Assembly: GCA_902651635.1 (NCBI GenBank) | Contig: CACRSC010000472.1 | Location: 1 to 41,855, forward strand | DNA: 41,855 nt | Direction of reading: 5' to 3' | Source of the DNA: Mastigamoeba balamuthi | Lineage: Eukaryota > Evosea > Mastigamoebida > Mastigamoebidae | Shown here: positions 1-11,364 of the stretch, piece by piece | Layout: the number at the start of each line of letters is the position of its first letter | Numbering within the stretch: position 1 is the first letter of the stretch | Made by a program: the position numbers and the translations under genes | Notes under the pieces: model-generated | Told to the model about the DNA's origin: nothing | Seen by the model: only the letters and a program-made list of their open reading frames with translations | Database searches by the model: none

Positions 1-148
1 AATTTTGTGAGAAACCTTTGCGCCAACTCAATCCTCTCGGTGCGCCCCCCTCCACCCCTGCCCTCGGCCCGCCCTCCCTCTCCCTCTCCCACCCCTCGCT
101 CGCGTCGCTCAGACCCGCCCGGTCTCCTTCCCCGCACGCGGCGCAGCG

Positions 149-1873
149 ATGGAGTCGAAGCCCGCAGCCGAGTCGGCACCGCCCGCCACGTCCCCGCAGA
201 GCGAGACGCCCCCCGCGATCGCCGGGGCCTCGGAGGACGCCGCGACGCCGCTGGACCTGCTGCAGAAGATCGGCACGGCGGCCGCCGACAAGGTGGCGCC
301 GATGCTGACGACGGCCGGCCAGACGCTGGGGGCGGCGACGAGCCGCCTGGTCCCCACGCTCAACGCGGCCGGCAAGTCCATCGAGGACGCGGCCAACGCC
401 GCCGGCAAGGTCGTCGAGGACGCCGCCGGCAAGGCCGCCCAGATCACCGCGCCGGCGTTCAAGGCCGTCGAGGACGCCGCCGGCAAGGTATTCCGCCCCC
501 CCCCCCCCCTTCTCGTCTCTCTGCCAGCACGCACGCACGCACGGCCGTGTCTTTGGGCCCCTCTTTATTGCGGGCCCGTCGCCGGGGCTGCCGACCCACG
601 CCGCCAGAGGCGGGGGGAGCGTTGAGAGTGTGCGCGTTGGGGGGAGGAGAAGTGCACACTCGGGGCGCCTCGGGGGATCGCTGGTTTGCAGTGGGGGGAA
701 GTGTTTTCTCGTGTCGGGTGCCCCCGCTGGTCTTTTTCCGCTTCTATGCGCAATGTTGATGTGTCACGAAACGCCCTTCCCGCATTCGGGGGGTGCGCTC
801 TTCGTGCCACCAATGACATTCCCTCCCTCGCTGCGGAGAGGTCCGTGCGCGCCCTGTGGGTGGCAGAGCGCTGCCCGCAGTTCAACGTTATTTCTGTTTC
901 TTGTCTGAATTTCAATTTGACTTTTTTGACATTGAATGTGCGCGCGCGTGCGCAGGCGGTCGAGTACACGGCGCCCGCGCTGGGCGCTGTCAAGACCAAG
1001 ACTGTCGAGGCCGTCGACGCTGTCAAGAAGATGGTCCCGCCCGGCGTTTCGAGCGCCGCGAGCACCGCGGCCGCGCAGGCCCAGAGCGCCGCCAGCTCGA
1101 TCGGCTCGTGGTTCACGCGCGCTGCCGCCAGCCTCGTGGGCGCGGCCGAGCCCTCGATCGTGCTGGTCCTCGGCCTCGAGGGCGCCGGCAAGGTCCGTTC
1201 CCCCCGTCCACTTCGGGACAATTCCGCGAAGTTTCCTGGAACTCTCTTTTGCCTACAGAGGCGATTCCGAATTCTAATACTCTTCACGGAAAACCCGTTG
1301 GTTTCGCTTTCCCTCCGTTGCAGACCGCGTTTATCGACCACGTCCGCGAGATGGCCAGGAATGCCGGGGCCACCGGCGTGCCCGCCGACGACCCCACCGG
1401 CTTCGAGTCGGCCGAGATCAACGGCCTGCTGCTGCGCGCGTTCCGCGCCACGGGGCCCAGCCTGCCGTCGTGGCTGCCCACCGCCGCCCTCGAGTCCTCG
1501 CGCACCCGCGCGGTCGTCTTCCTCATCGACGCCTCGGACCGCGACCACCTCCCCGAGGCCCGCGACGCCCTGCGCGAGATCATGGCTGTCCTCTGCGCCC
1601 CCGGCGCTGCGCTCGCCAAGGTGCGCACTCGTCTGGCTGGGCGGCCTCTGTGCTGACTGGCTGGGTTGGGGGCTCTAGGGAGGGGCGCTGCTGGTGTTTG
1701 CCAACAAGGGCGACAAGGAGGGCGCGGCCAACGCGGAGGAGCTCGCAGGGGCGCTCGCGCTGCGCTCGCTGCCGAGCCCGTACGTCGTGTGGAACGTGCA
1801 GCCCGGGGCCGCGACGGTCGGCGACGGCGTGTCCGAGGGCCTCGCGTGGGTCTCGGAGGTCATCAACGGCTAG
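149..1873 (+). CDS. Divergent Arf-family small GTPase with a long Ala-rich N-terminal extension
   Basis: Four exons are inferred: 149-487, 956-1192, 1324-1620 and 1679-1873, giving about 355 residues. The Arf-like GTPase domain starts near residue 185. The P-loop GLEGAGKT is split by intron 2. Later come VVFLIDASDRDHLPEARDAL, which matches the Arf strand plus helix before G4, the G4 motif FANKGDK, and a C-terminus like the Arf GDGxxEGLxWxS region. The first ~185 residues are not Arf-like. They are Ala/Lys/Glu-rich, with repeats of the type EDAAGK and NAAGK that suggest an amphipathic helix, possibly lipid-binding (inference). The position of the Arf G3 motif WDVGGQ reads RAFRATGP, so the Asp and the catalytic Gln are missing; GTP hydrolysis is doubtful. 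There is no N-terminal Gly2 for myristoylation. The start is the first ATG in frame with the conserved exons. Intron 1 carries a long C homopolymer (about 496-509) and a GCAC tandem repeat. Confidence 0.82.
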
Positions 1874-2339
1874 GCAGGTGTACACTGCATCGGTGCCGTC
1901 ACGCGCGGCTCGGGTGCTCTGCCGTTGCCCCTGAGGAGCTGCCTTTCTCGGTGGCCTCAGACTCTGCAATCGTCGGCACGCCGTGCCACAACGCGACCAA
2001 GATCAACACGACTCTGCATTTTGTTTGCACAACAGCTCGCATTTTCCAACAGTTCATTGCTTGTTAAAGAGATGGGGTGCACCAGCTCCAGATGGAAGGG
2101 CCGTTCCCCTCCATGATAATCGATCGCTCTGCAAAGCACGGAGAGAGCGCCACTTATCACTCAGAACTAGCACTTCAATCCAGCTTTGTTATCAGCATGC
2201 GGGGTTCCTGTACTTGGATCAGCCCTCACGGGACATCAAGGACATCAGAGACTCAGCTGCGGGTAGGCAGATACTGCCACAACTGCTGGGCTCTGGCCTG
2301 ATCTGCCGCTGCTCGAGGGCACCTGGCCACCAGACAGCA
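1874..2339. other. Tail-to-tail intergenic spacer
   Basis: This spacer lies between the 3' end of the Arf-like gene and the 3' end of the lyase pseudogene. It probably holds both 3' UTRs. I see no conserved ORF, RNA gene or repeat in it. Confidence 0.5.
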
Positions 2340-4333
2340 CTACTGAGAAGGGCGTTGATGGAAAGAGACGGCATTGACGACTTCCACAGCGGCTGACGCC
2401 GCTGAAGCCAGAGGCCGTCACCTTGTAGTGGTAGGTTGTGTTCACCCCGGTGTCCTGGGAGCTGCAGCCGAGCACCTGTGTGGCCACTGGGTGGTAGATG
2501 CCGCCTGCTGTGTCTGAACGCAGCACATCGTAGAACAGCGCGTTGACGACGGCGGGCCACGAGATGGTGATTGCATTGCTTCCCTGGCCGTTGGCGTGGG
2601 AGAGCGCGGGCGGCTGTTGGCCCTGCTGCCCAGGCGGACGTCTGTGAAAACGGCCGTCCCGGTGTACACCGAGATGCCCACGAGCAGCCTATCGGGCAGC
2701 GAGGCGGGGTTCAGGATGTTGGACGTCGGTGACCACACAACCGCGTCGAGCGAGAAGAAGGGGTACACGAAGTTGCCGCGCCTCACCAGCTTCACCCACT
2801 TCGGGGCCACGAGCGTGACGTTGTCGCGGAAGACTCTCCGAAAGGTGGCGTCGCTGTCGCAGCCGCCGCCCCAGAATTCTGAGACGGTCCCTGTCTCCGC
2901 AGCCATCCTCGCGTGGAACGCGGGCGCGCCAGGCCGTTCTGGATGATACGGTCCATCATGAGCACCTGGCCACACCCGCGGGCGATCTTCGCCGTGAGGG
3001 CGAAGTCCCCGGACACCTCGGTGTACGCGTACACCAGCCCGCGCATCGCGCATCGACTCGGGCCCCGTCGTGAGGCCTCCGGACGACGGGTTCCATGTGT
3101 TTCCATCGATCTGGTGGGCACTCCCGCTGGCAGAGAAGGCGCCGATGCTGGCGAACGCGAGCTTCGAGACAGGGCGAGTCGGGGGCTCCACGAACTCGGC
3201 CTCGGGGACGTAGCGCTGCGGGATGGATACGTTCAGCGAGGGCACGGTGGTGAACCCATTGACAGCTGTAATATGATCGATCAGCTTCTTGGAGAACGGC
3301 ATGCTCAGGCCCCTGTGCGTATAGACAGCGCGCCGTCGCGATCTGGTCGAGGTACCGAACGACGCCATCGAACGGTGGCAGCGCTGTCCACATTGAGTAA
3401 CCGGAGCTAAGCGACACAAAGGGGACCTCAGGAGCGCTGCTGGCGTTGAGACCGTGGAGCTGGCGCTGGGCGAGGTACTCCATGATGATGCGGATCCGCG
3501 AGTCGTGCGACGAGAAGAGGTTTACTCCCTGGATCCATGCGAGCTTGGCCGTGTCCACGAACAGGCTCATCTGCAGTGCCGCGTGCCCCGTGTCACAGCC
3601 CGTGTCACCGACCTGGCCCGAGGGGAGCGTATCGGGGATGCCGCCGGTGCCATCGGTCAGCAGGGCATTGGCGGTCTCGTTGAAAAGCAGCCAGCTGTCT
3701 GTGAAGACGGCTATGCTCATGGCGCCCACCTCGATCATCCCCTGGTTTCCGCCCCACAGGTGGCTCCCGGCCCCACAGCCCTCCACCACCACCTCTCTAG
3801 ACGACCCGAGTGTGCCGTATGGGTTTGACCTGCCGACGGGGATGTACTTGGTCTAGACAGTACCAGCGGAGAAGCTCGTGCGTCTGCTGTGTGTACCCGG
3901 GGTACGTCGCCCGCAGGATCTCGGCCCCCGCGATGACCTCTACGCCGTTTGCCGGAAGCCACGCGCACTCGGCGCCGCTCCAGAACCTGTGGAAGCTGGC
4001 GTAGGCCCGAAGCATTGCCAGCGCCTTCTCGGCGAACGTGGTGTTCTGCTCGACGAACCATATTCGGGCCAGCGCCACGACGGCGCGAGCGTCGTTGATG
4101 AACGGGGTGTAGTTGATGTTGGGGTTGCGGCTGATGTTGAGGAAGGGCCTACGCATGCGGCAGGTCTTGGCCCACACGACCTGGCTGCTGTACCACGTCT
4201 TGTGCACGTTGGGTTCGGGCGTCGACATGATCGCCTTACGCATCTCCAGGAGCTGGCCCAGGGGAACAGTGCAGAAGGTGGCAGAGACTGAGCAGCGTAG
4301 TGCAGAGCCGCTTTCTACAGCCCCGAGGCCCAT
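2340..4333 (-). pseudogene. Decayed alginate-lyase-like polysaccharide lyase with ConA-like and fibronectin III domains
   Basis: Reading from 4333 down, the domains come in a sensible order but in changing frames. First is an alginate-lyase/(alpha/alpha) toroid domain: GGNQGMIEVGAMSIAVF, then DTGHAALQ and AWIQGVNLF, which correspond to the conserved NxHG- and RDQGH-like segments of that family. A ConA-like domain follows (VSGDFALTAKIARG, then WVKLVRRGNFVYPFFS and FTDVRL). A fibronectin type III domain (AITISWPAV...YDVLRSD) ends at a stop near 2340. Six frame changes are needed, near 3853, 3320, 3050, 2930, 2615 and 2392. Homology runs straight across each, so introns do not explain them. No clear start or signal peptide is seen, so the 5' end is probably lost. 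GC content is like the live genes, so decay looks recent. Sequencing error is unlikely because neighbouring coding regions show no such breaks. Confidence 0.75.
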
Positions 4334-7236
4334 TCTTCAAGCAACTCGAGAACTTGTTCCAATAAGTCGAGGCCGCCGCCCTCGCTCTCTGCCCTGCTCG
4401 AAGCAAAGGCAGGGCACAATCCAAGCCCACCGCCTTTTGGAGCCCCCTCCTTCGTGGGCTTTTTTGGGGGTTTACAGATTATTTGCCCATCTCGGGCTGC
4501 CCAATTGCACCCCTGATGAACTCACGTAGAGCACAAGGCAACAATCACTACGGGAGGAGACATTGTGGTGATGAGTGGCGGCCCTGCCCAGACCAGCGAC
4601 CACCTCGCATGGCTTGCGTGCCTCGTTTCAGTCTCGCACACCTCGCTCGCACTCGGCTGAGCAGGAAAACCCCAGTGCCAACGCTGCCGCCACTGTGTCA
4701 CTGTCAAGTGGTCAGTGCTTCGTGCGTAATATGACCCAGTGAACTGACCTGTCCAGTGTGCTGAACGGCCAGGGCCAGTCACAGTCATCAAGGGTCTCGA
4801 GGGTGCCACCTGAAATTGCTGTTACACGCACACAAAAGTTCAGGAAGGGGAATGAGACCATGCACACCAGTGCCAAACTCTTCAACAAGATGAAATGATG
4901 TGATTTCACATTGCATCAGGGACCAGTGCAATGAAAAATAGCAGCAAATCCTCAACAGAGTGATGAACAAAGTACTTATGTGTTGTTTTTTTATCATTGC
5001 CATACAACGGGATATGCGAAATAAAGAAGAGTTTTCAAAAAGTCAGGTTGCAGGTGCACACATGTGCAACCCAAGTGACTTTCTGGAGAAATAAATAAAT
5101 AGAATTATATTTCGATAGCACTTTTTTATTTTTGTTTCGTTTGGCTAAATAAGTATCAGCTGATTCCTAGTATGTATTATGCTTTTCACTATTCTTTACT
5201 TTTCATTTTCTTGATTATTATGACAGTCTTACATGTATTATTATGATAAATAGTAAAAATCTTAAGAAGAAGTATCAGTGTTGATATTAATATAATAGAA
5301 TCAGAAAGTAGTCACCCCAGCATTATCTGGCGTGCTGTTCTTTAATATTGCCATATCTCAGACGGTCCCAACGGGGTCTGCCAACAACGGCAGTTCTGGC
5401 ATTTGCACTGCCACCCCTTGCTTCTGGTGTGCTCAACCATCAAATCACTGAGAGAAGAACCACCTGGATGGCAGCAGATGGCTTTCACAATATTTTATCA
5501 ACAAATAAGGCAGTGGGACTCTGCAGCAACGAATTGCTCCACGAGAGACTTCTTTTTTTCTTTAGCATATGTTCTTCTTGGGGATGATGGAGCCCAAGAT
5601 ACTGTTACTCACCTGCTAGTCTGCTAGTCAGTAGTAGAGTGGTGGAATACACAGTCACAGGGGATGCCATCAGGCAGGAATACACGGATATGTCCTGTGG
5701 AAAAGCCAACATTTTGGCCATTTGATGGCTTTTCTACCAAGCAAGTTCGTGTTTTTGGCAAGGCAACATTAGGCACTAACTTTCTGATCCATCACACTTT
5801 TCTTACCAATAATATTTCACAATTTAAAAAAGAATTTAATACCTGAAATGCTGTACTGAAAATTGGTACTGTTTTTCATCAGATGACCTCTGGTTTTCTC
5901 TTTGTGCTTCTAGGGTCTTTAGAGCAGACAAATTAATATCGCAGAGTTATCCTATTGCAGCAGGAAAACACCAGTATTTGTATGTAACCGTTTCAGCACC
6001 TCGTAACTCTAACAAGCACGCCCAGCCTGATCAGACCCCATTCACTATTCCTGTTAGTGAACTTGTTAAGCATGCATTTTGATGCAGATCTACAGCTAAT
6101 ATCCCTAACAGAAATGATGCTATGTTACAAGAAAATAAATATCCAACAATGAAATAGAACCCAGGTTTCCATATTTTCATACTGTTCCTGATTATATCAC
6201 TTCGGGCCCACAATACAACTGCCATTCTAGTATCTATCACCTTCTCCCCCTCCCCCTCCCTTATTCCCAGCTCCTTCAGGGCTCATCCCTTGTTGTGTTG
6301 GCTAAACAATCAAACTAATGCTCACACACTATTTTGTTTGCAAAAAGCACATAGTTTGTCCGATCACGGATTACCGATTTCCCAGCACTGCCAGCTGTTT
6401 CCAATCCCGAGATTCTTAGCTGCAGCCAATTCCAAATACATGCCAACGCACCACAGGCATAGAGGCTCTGTTTGTGACCTCTGTTTTCTTGCCCTTCATC
6501 TCATAATCCCCTCTCCAAGTATGCACCGTGCTGTCCCACATGGCCCCTGATGGTTGACTACAGTTGAATTGGCTAGGTGCTTGTGGATTTCGTGCATGAG
6601 TTGACAAATCACTGGTTGATGTTGCCGCGATTCTTGGTCAACATCAAGAGGTAGGGCATGCCAAACGAGTGCTTGAGGTCTGCGGCCTTGCTGGGATGCA
6701 CCTGTGTCAGGGCCACGAGGTCTGAGTTGTTTCTCATGTTGACAAGTGGCACAACCTCGCAGTGCTTGACATTTCCTATGACTTCTTGTTGTCGGTTATG
6801 TAACAGTGCTTTACCCACTAAGCTACTAGGGAGTTGAAGCCTCTGATTTATGTCACCAGAATCCCCTAGGCTTCTTACGGTTACACTGTATGGCCACCCG
6901 AACACAAGTTATCTTCTTTTCGGCCCACTCAGAGCACCCTACTCTCTTTTCATGGTGTTGGAATGGCACTCTGGTTCACTAGTGACCTTGCCGGGACGGG
7001 GGGAGTGAGGAGGACACCTTCGGCGGTGTTAACTCCCCAAGCCTGTTTGTGGTTTTCAGTTTCATCACCGGTTATCCCTGTGATGCATCATGTTATTTGC
7101 TTATGTTGCCTCTTACTCTTCGTTACTTGCTGCATGGTTGTTGCAGATACCCTTGCAGCCTTAATGGCCCAACAAGACAGTTTAAAGGAGCACCACTGTT
7201 AGGCATCACACTTCAGTGTTGCAGGTTGTTTGTCTC
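4334..7236. other. Gene-poor, mostly AT-rich, CpG-poor island
   Basis: From about 4700 to 7200 base composition falls sharply and CG dinucleotides become rare, unlike the flanking genes. Only short ORFs occur. The most protein-like is a 98-codon ORF on the minus strand at 6609-6905, with no recognised family. A small inverted repeat (GAAAAGCCA/TGGCTTTTC) lies near 5700-5740 and a short direct repeat (TGCTAGTC twice) near 5613. I find no transposase, reverse transcriptase or tRNA. It may be old decayed sequence. Confidence 0.55.
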
Positions 7237-9244
7237 TCAGAGCGACCTGCGCTGGGTGCTCTTCTCGTCGGGCATGATGTAGCGGTCGCCAGCGTCGGCG
7301 ACGATGCGCTCGTACCAGGCCTGCGGGTACCCGGGCTGCTTGACGATGGGGTCGCGGTGCCCGGGGTTGGGGAACTTGACGTTGCCGTCCTGGTACTTGG
7401 TGAAGAGGTACTTGAAGAACTCGAGCCAGTCGGCCGCGAGCTTGTTGCCCGTGCGCTCCGAGTAGGCCGTCACGTACTCGACCGCCGCCGCGGGCGAGCT
7501 CTTGTAGTAGACGGCGGCCTTCTGGTCGACCTCAGCGACCTCCTTGAAGTACCTGCCCTCGTACTCGTTGATCCTGGCGCTGACCTCGGGGTAGATGGCG
7601 CTCCAGCGCGTGTAGGCAAAGTTGGAGACGAGGCTGAACGCCCAGAACGCCGAGTCGAACGTGAACGACATCATGGCGCCGTTGCCGCGCTCGTAGGCCT
7701 TGGGCACGCGCGTGGCCGACGAGTACATGGGGAAGTAGACGGTGCACGCCGTGTCGTCGACGGCGAACCAGTTGATCGCGCCAAACTCGTCGGGCAGCCA
7801 CGAGCGCAGCTGCGCGACAAAGGCCCACCCCGTCTGCTGCGTCGACGTCGAGCGCTCGTTGGTGTACTCGTGCGCGCCGACCTTGAACGACATCGGGCGC
7901 CACCTGTACGGCGCGCCGTAGGGCCCCGCGCCCACGTCCGTGCGGAAGTCGAGCACCGTGCCCTCGTAGTGGTCGCGCATCATCGTCATCGTGTCGTTGA
8001 CCGTCAGCAGCCGCGCCGGGCGCACCCACAGCGGCATGCGGTTCTTCAGGTTCCTGCCCAGCACGTAGTCCGTGTACGGGTCCATCGCCGCGGCCCCCGC
8101 CGCGTAGCGGAACGCCGACCACACGCGCGCCTCGCACCCGCGCGCGCCGTCAAACGTCACCGGGTTGTAGACGTCGCTGAAGCTGAACTCGGCGTCGGGC
8201 GCCGACGCCGGGTAGAACCCGTGCCGCTTGGCGAACGAGACCACGTCTGCGGCGTAGACGCAGTTGTCGGGGTCGTTGCGCGGGAACGTCGTGATGCGCG
8301 CCTGGTTGGCGTGCGCGCTGATGTAGCCGTCGGGTATGCGGCGGGCGACCCAGACGGCGCCGAGCTCGAACTCGCCCTTGCCGATGAAGTCCATGACCCA
8401 GACCTCCTTGGGGTCGGCGATCGAGAAGGACTCGCCCTCGGACGCGTAGCCGTGCTCCTCGACGAGCGCCGTCATCACGCGGATGGCCTCGCGGGCGGTG
8501 CGCGCGCGCTGCAGCGCCAGGTAGATGAGCGAGCCGTAGTCGATGATGCCCTTGCTCTGGTGCTGCAGCGCCTCGAGGCCGCCGTACGTCGTCTCGCCGA
8601 TCGCGAGCTGGTACTCGTTGACGTTGCCCTGTGACGTTTCACGGGAGATATTATTCCCCCCAGCTGTCAGCGAAATGAATCCAAAAAGTCCCGAGAAATG
8701 CCTGCGTTGACACAGCAGGGAAATTGGGGGAAACGAATTGAAAATGTAAGGGGGTCGGTCCACTCGGAGGGGCTGCCAGTGCCGGTGGAGGGGAGGGACG
8801 GGCCACGCACGACGACGTTGTAGGTCTCGGCGACCTGCGGGATCTTGCCGAGGTAGTTGCCGGTGTCCCACTCGACGACGTCGACGGTCGAGTTGGCGGG
8901 CCAGTGCGCGTGCGGCCAGTGGTAGAGCTCGCCGTACAGCGTGTGCGAGTCGGCGTTATACCTGCGGGGTGCGCTCGTCAGTCAGTCAATTCCGGCACGG
9001 AGAACGTCCGTGGGCAGGGTCGGTGGGGTGTGGGCATCCCGGTCGCACGGCACCAATCCCACACCGCACACCCCCCCCCAGGCGCAGATATTATCTGAAT
9101 TCGCGGTGCACAGCCGGGTTTGCACGGAGGGAGGACGCACGAGATCATGGAGGAGCCATCGACGGTGGCGCCGGGGGTGACGAGGATGTCGGTGCAGGCG
9201 AGGGCCGCCGCTGCAAGCAGCGCCACTGCGGTGACTGTGCGCAT
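7237..9244 (-). CDS. Secreted C69-family dipeptidase (N-terminal nucleophile hydrolase)
   Basis: Three exons are inferred: 9244-9141, 8961-8811 and 8628-7237, giving about 548 residues. The N-terminus is a signal peptide (MRTVTAVALLAAAALA) followed directly by Cys17. In family C69 that Cys becomes the mature N-terminus and acts as the nucleophile, and here it is followed by the expected TDILVTPGATVDGSSM. SYNADSHTLYGE, EWDTGNYLGKIPQVAETYNV and NEYQLAIGETTYGG are diagnostic of the eukaryotic secreted C69 branch. Exon joins are in phase (S|Y join at codon 35; NVV|GN). It probably cleaves dipeptides in a lysosomal, phagosomal or extracellular space (inference from family and signal peptide). No transmembrane segment is seen apart from the signal. 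Two short GATA/TATC palindromic sites lie in intron 1 and just upstream of the start. Confidence 0.92.
9085..9097. repeat. Perfect 13-bp palindrome CAGATATTATCTG in C69 intron 1
   Basis: The arms CAGATA and TATCTG flank a central T. It is one of several AGATA/TATCT inverted repeats found in introns and upstream regions of this window, and may be a paired GATA-type factor site (inference). Confidence 0.5.
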
Positions 9245-9552
9245 TTCTCGAGGACTCCGGCTGTAAAATTATGCGGCGGATATCTCGCACAGATCCAACC
9301 CCGCGCTGACATCACCGGCACCGATGCAGGAACTGCGCCTCTGTGTACCCCGCTGGCACAGCACGAACTTGTTTCTATCCCGAGAATCCGAAGTTCGTAC
9401 AGATGACGACCACCAGCGAGAACACCGATCGAGGACAGCAACAGACGGGGTATGTTGGGTTGAGACAGCTGGTAGGGCCTTGTCTCATTCAATCATTTGT
9501 TGGCTTGGGGCCTCTCTGTTCATTCACATGCAGGAAGGGGCCCTTGGGGGCT
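9245..9552. other. Spacer between the C69 start and the alpha-tubulin stop
   Basis: It holds the presumed C69 promoter and 5' UTR and the tubulin 3' UTR. A GATATC palindrome lies at 9279-9284, about 35 bases upstream of the C69 ATG. No other gene is seen. Confidence 0.45.
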
Positions 9553-11364
9553 TTACTGCTGGCCGCCAGCGGCGTAGTCGCCCTCCTCCTCTTCCTCCTC
9601 GGCCGACTCGGCGCCGACCTCCTCGTAGTCCTTCTCGAGGGCGGCGAGGTCCTCACGGGCCTCCGAGAACTCACCCTCCTCCATACCCTCGCCGACGTAC
9701 CAGTGGACGAAGGCACGCTTGGCGTACATGAGGTCGAACTTGTGGTCCATACGGGCCATAACCTCGCCGATGGCCGTCGAGTTGGCCTCCATGCAGACCG
9801 CGCGCTGCACCTTGGCCAGGTCGCCGCCGGGGACGACGGTCGGGGGCTGGTAGTTGATGCCGCACTTGAAGCCCGTGGGGCACCAGTCGACGAACTGGAT
9901 CGTGCGCTTGGTCTTGATCAGCGCGATCGACGAGTTGACGTCCTTGGGGACGACGTCACCACGGTACATCAGGCAGCAGGCCATGTACTTGCCGTGGCGC
10001 GGGTCGCACTTGGTCATCATGTTGGCGGGCTCGAACACCGACGTGGTGATCTCCTGGACCGTCAGCTGCTCGTGGTACGCCTTCTCGGCCGAGATGATCG
10101 GGGCGTAGCTCGTCAGCATGAAGTGGATGCGCGGGTACGGCACGAGGTTCGTCTGGAACTCAGTGATGTCGACGTTGAGCGCGCCGTCAAAGCGCAGCGA
10201 GGCCGTCAGCGACGAGATGACCTGGGCGATGAGGCGGTTCAGGTTCGTGTACGTCGGGCGCTCGACGTCGAGGTTGCGGCGGCAGATGTCGTAGATGGCC
10301 TCGTTATCCATCATGAACGTGCAGTCCGTGTGCTCGAGCAGCGTGTGCGTCGACAGCACGGCGTTGTAGGGCTCGACGACGGCGTTGCTGACCTGGGGCG
10401 ACGGCCAGATGACGAAGTCGAGCTTCGACTTCTTGCCGTAGTCGACCGACAGACGCTCGAGCAGCAGCGACGCGAACCCAGAGCCCGTGCCACCACCGAC
10501 CGAGTGGTAGATCACGAAGCCCTGCAGGCCCGTGCACTGGTCCGCCAGGCGGCGGATGCGGTCGAGGCAGATGTCGACGACCTCCTTGCCGATCGTGTAG
10601 TGGCCGCGGGCGTAGTTGTTCGCGGCGTCCTCCTTGGCAGTGATCAGCTGCTCGGGGTGGAACAGCTGGCGGTACGTGCCCGTGCGGACCTCGTCGACCA
10701 CAGTCGGCTATTTTTTCAGCGCGGGTTAGTTTTCTTTTCTGGGGAGCTTGTTTTGGTCTTTTTGTGGGCTTTTCTAGCTTGTTTTTGAGGTTTTTCTAGG
10801 GGGCCACACAAACACAAACAGGTCAACTCATCAACTCGGGACCGAACCCTCTTTCTTTTGGCTTTTCTCTCCAAATTAGGTCGACACCCATTTTGTGGTT
10901 TTTCTGTTTTGGCGGGAACGAGCTATTTTTGAGCTTTTTCTATTTCTAGGACGGCCCCTTGAGCGGCGGGAAAGCTCGTCCCGGGCGGCACACCAGCCCC
11001 TCCCCCATTTAAACCAGAGGTCTGCGCGTCCATTTTGTGGGCTTTTCTCTCTCTTGCGTTCACCTTCTCTTTTTTTGGCGGGAACATTTTTCTCCAAATC
11101 CAAAGGGCGGCGGGGGACAGGGGCGAGAAACGAGGTGGGGGATGGACGCGCCTCGAGGTCGAGGAAGACGGCGCGCGGGACGTGCTTGCCGGCGCCGGTC
11201 TCCGAGAAGAACGTGTTGAACGCGTCGTCGCCGTAGCCGATGGTCTTGTCGCTCGGCATCATGCCGTCGGGCTGGATGCCGTGCTCGAGGCAGAAGAGCT
11301 CCCAGCAGGCGTTGCCCGTCTGGACACCGGCCTGGCCGAGGTGGATGCAGATGCACTCGCGCAT
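9553..11364 (-). CDS. Alpha-tubulin with a non-canonical C-terminal tail
   Basis: Two exons, 11364-11152 and 10707-9553, encode 455 residues. The start [15 protein letters not shown] and the GTP-binding GGGTGSGF loop are typical. Lys40 (acetylation site) is present in MMPSDKTI. The catalytic Glu of alpha-tubulin ([12 protein letters not shown]) and the region [19 protein letters not shown] are intact. The intron falls exactly between DLE and PTVVDEV, which are contiguous in all alpha-tubulins; this forces a GC donor (GAG|GCGCGT) and an ATAG acceptor, a GC-AG intron. The acidic tail ends [15 protein letters not shown], so the usual final Tyr is absent and one Tyr lies seven residues in. Unusual substitutions include [10 protein letters not shown] in place of LITGKEDAAN. 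It polymerises with beta-tubulin into microtubules. The 444-base intron is T-rich with repeated GGCTTTTCT motifs and two identical TTTTGGCGGGAAC elements. Confidence 0.97.

Noticed and set aside
2340-4333. Programmed frameshifting in the lyase gene
   Set aside because: Six shifts of both signs at unrelated sites do not fit any known programmed system; decay is simpler.
6806-6828. tRNA D-arm-like string (TAGCTTAGTGGGTAAAGCAC on the minus strand)
   Set aside because: It resembles an A box, but no anticodon stem, T arm or acceptor pairing can be drawn around it.
7216-8634. Long open frame on the plus strand (472 codons)
   Set aside because: It is antisense to the C69 dipeptidase exon. It is Arg/Val/Leu-biased, as expected from GC-rich third positions, and has no domain.
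9343-10788. Long open frame on the plus strand (481 codons)
   Set aside because: It is antisense to alpha-tubulin exon 2 and has low-complexity Arg/Leu/Val composition; a shadow of the real gene.
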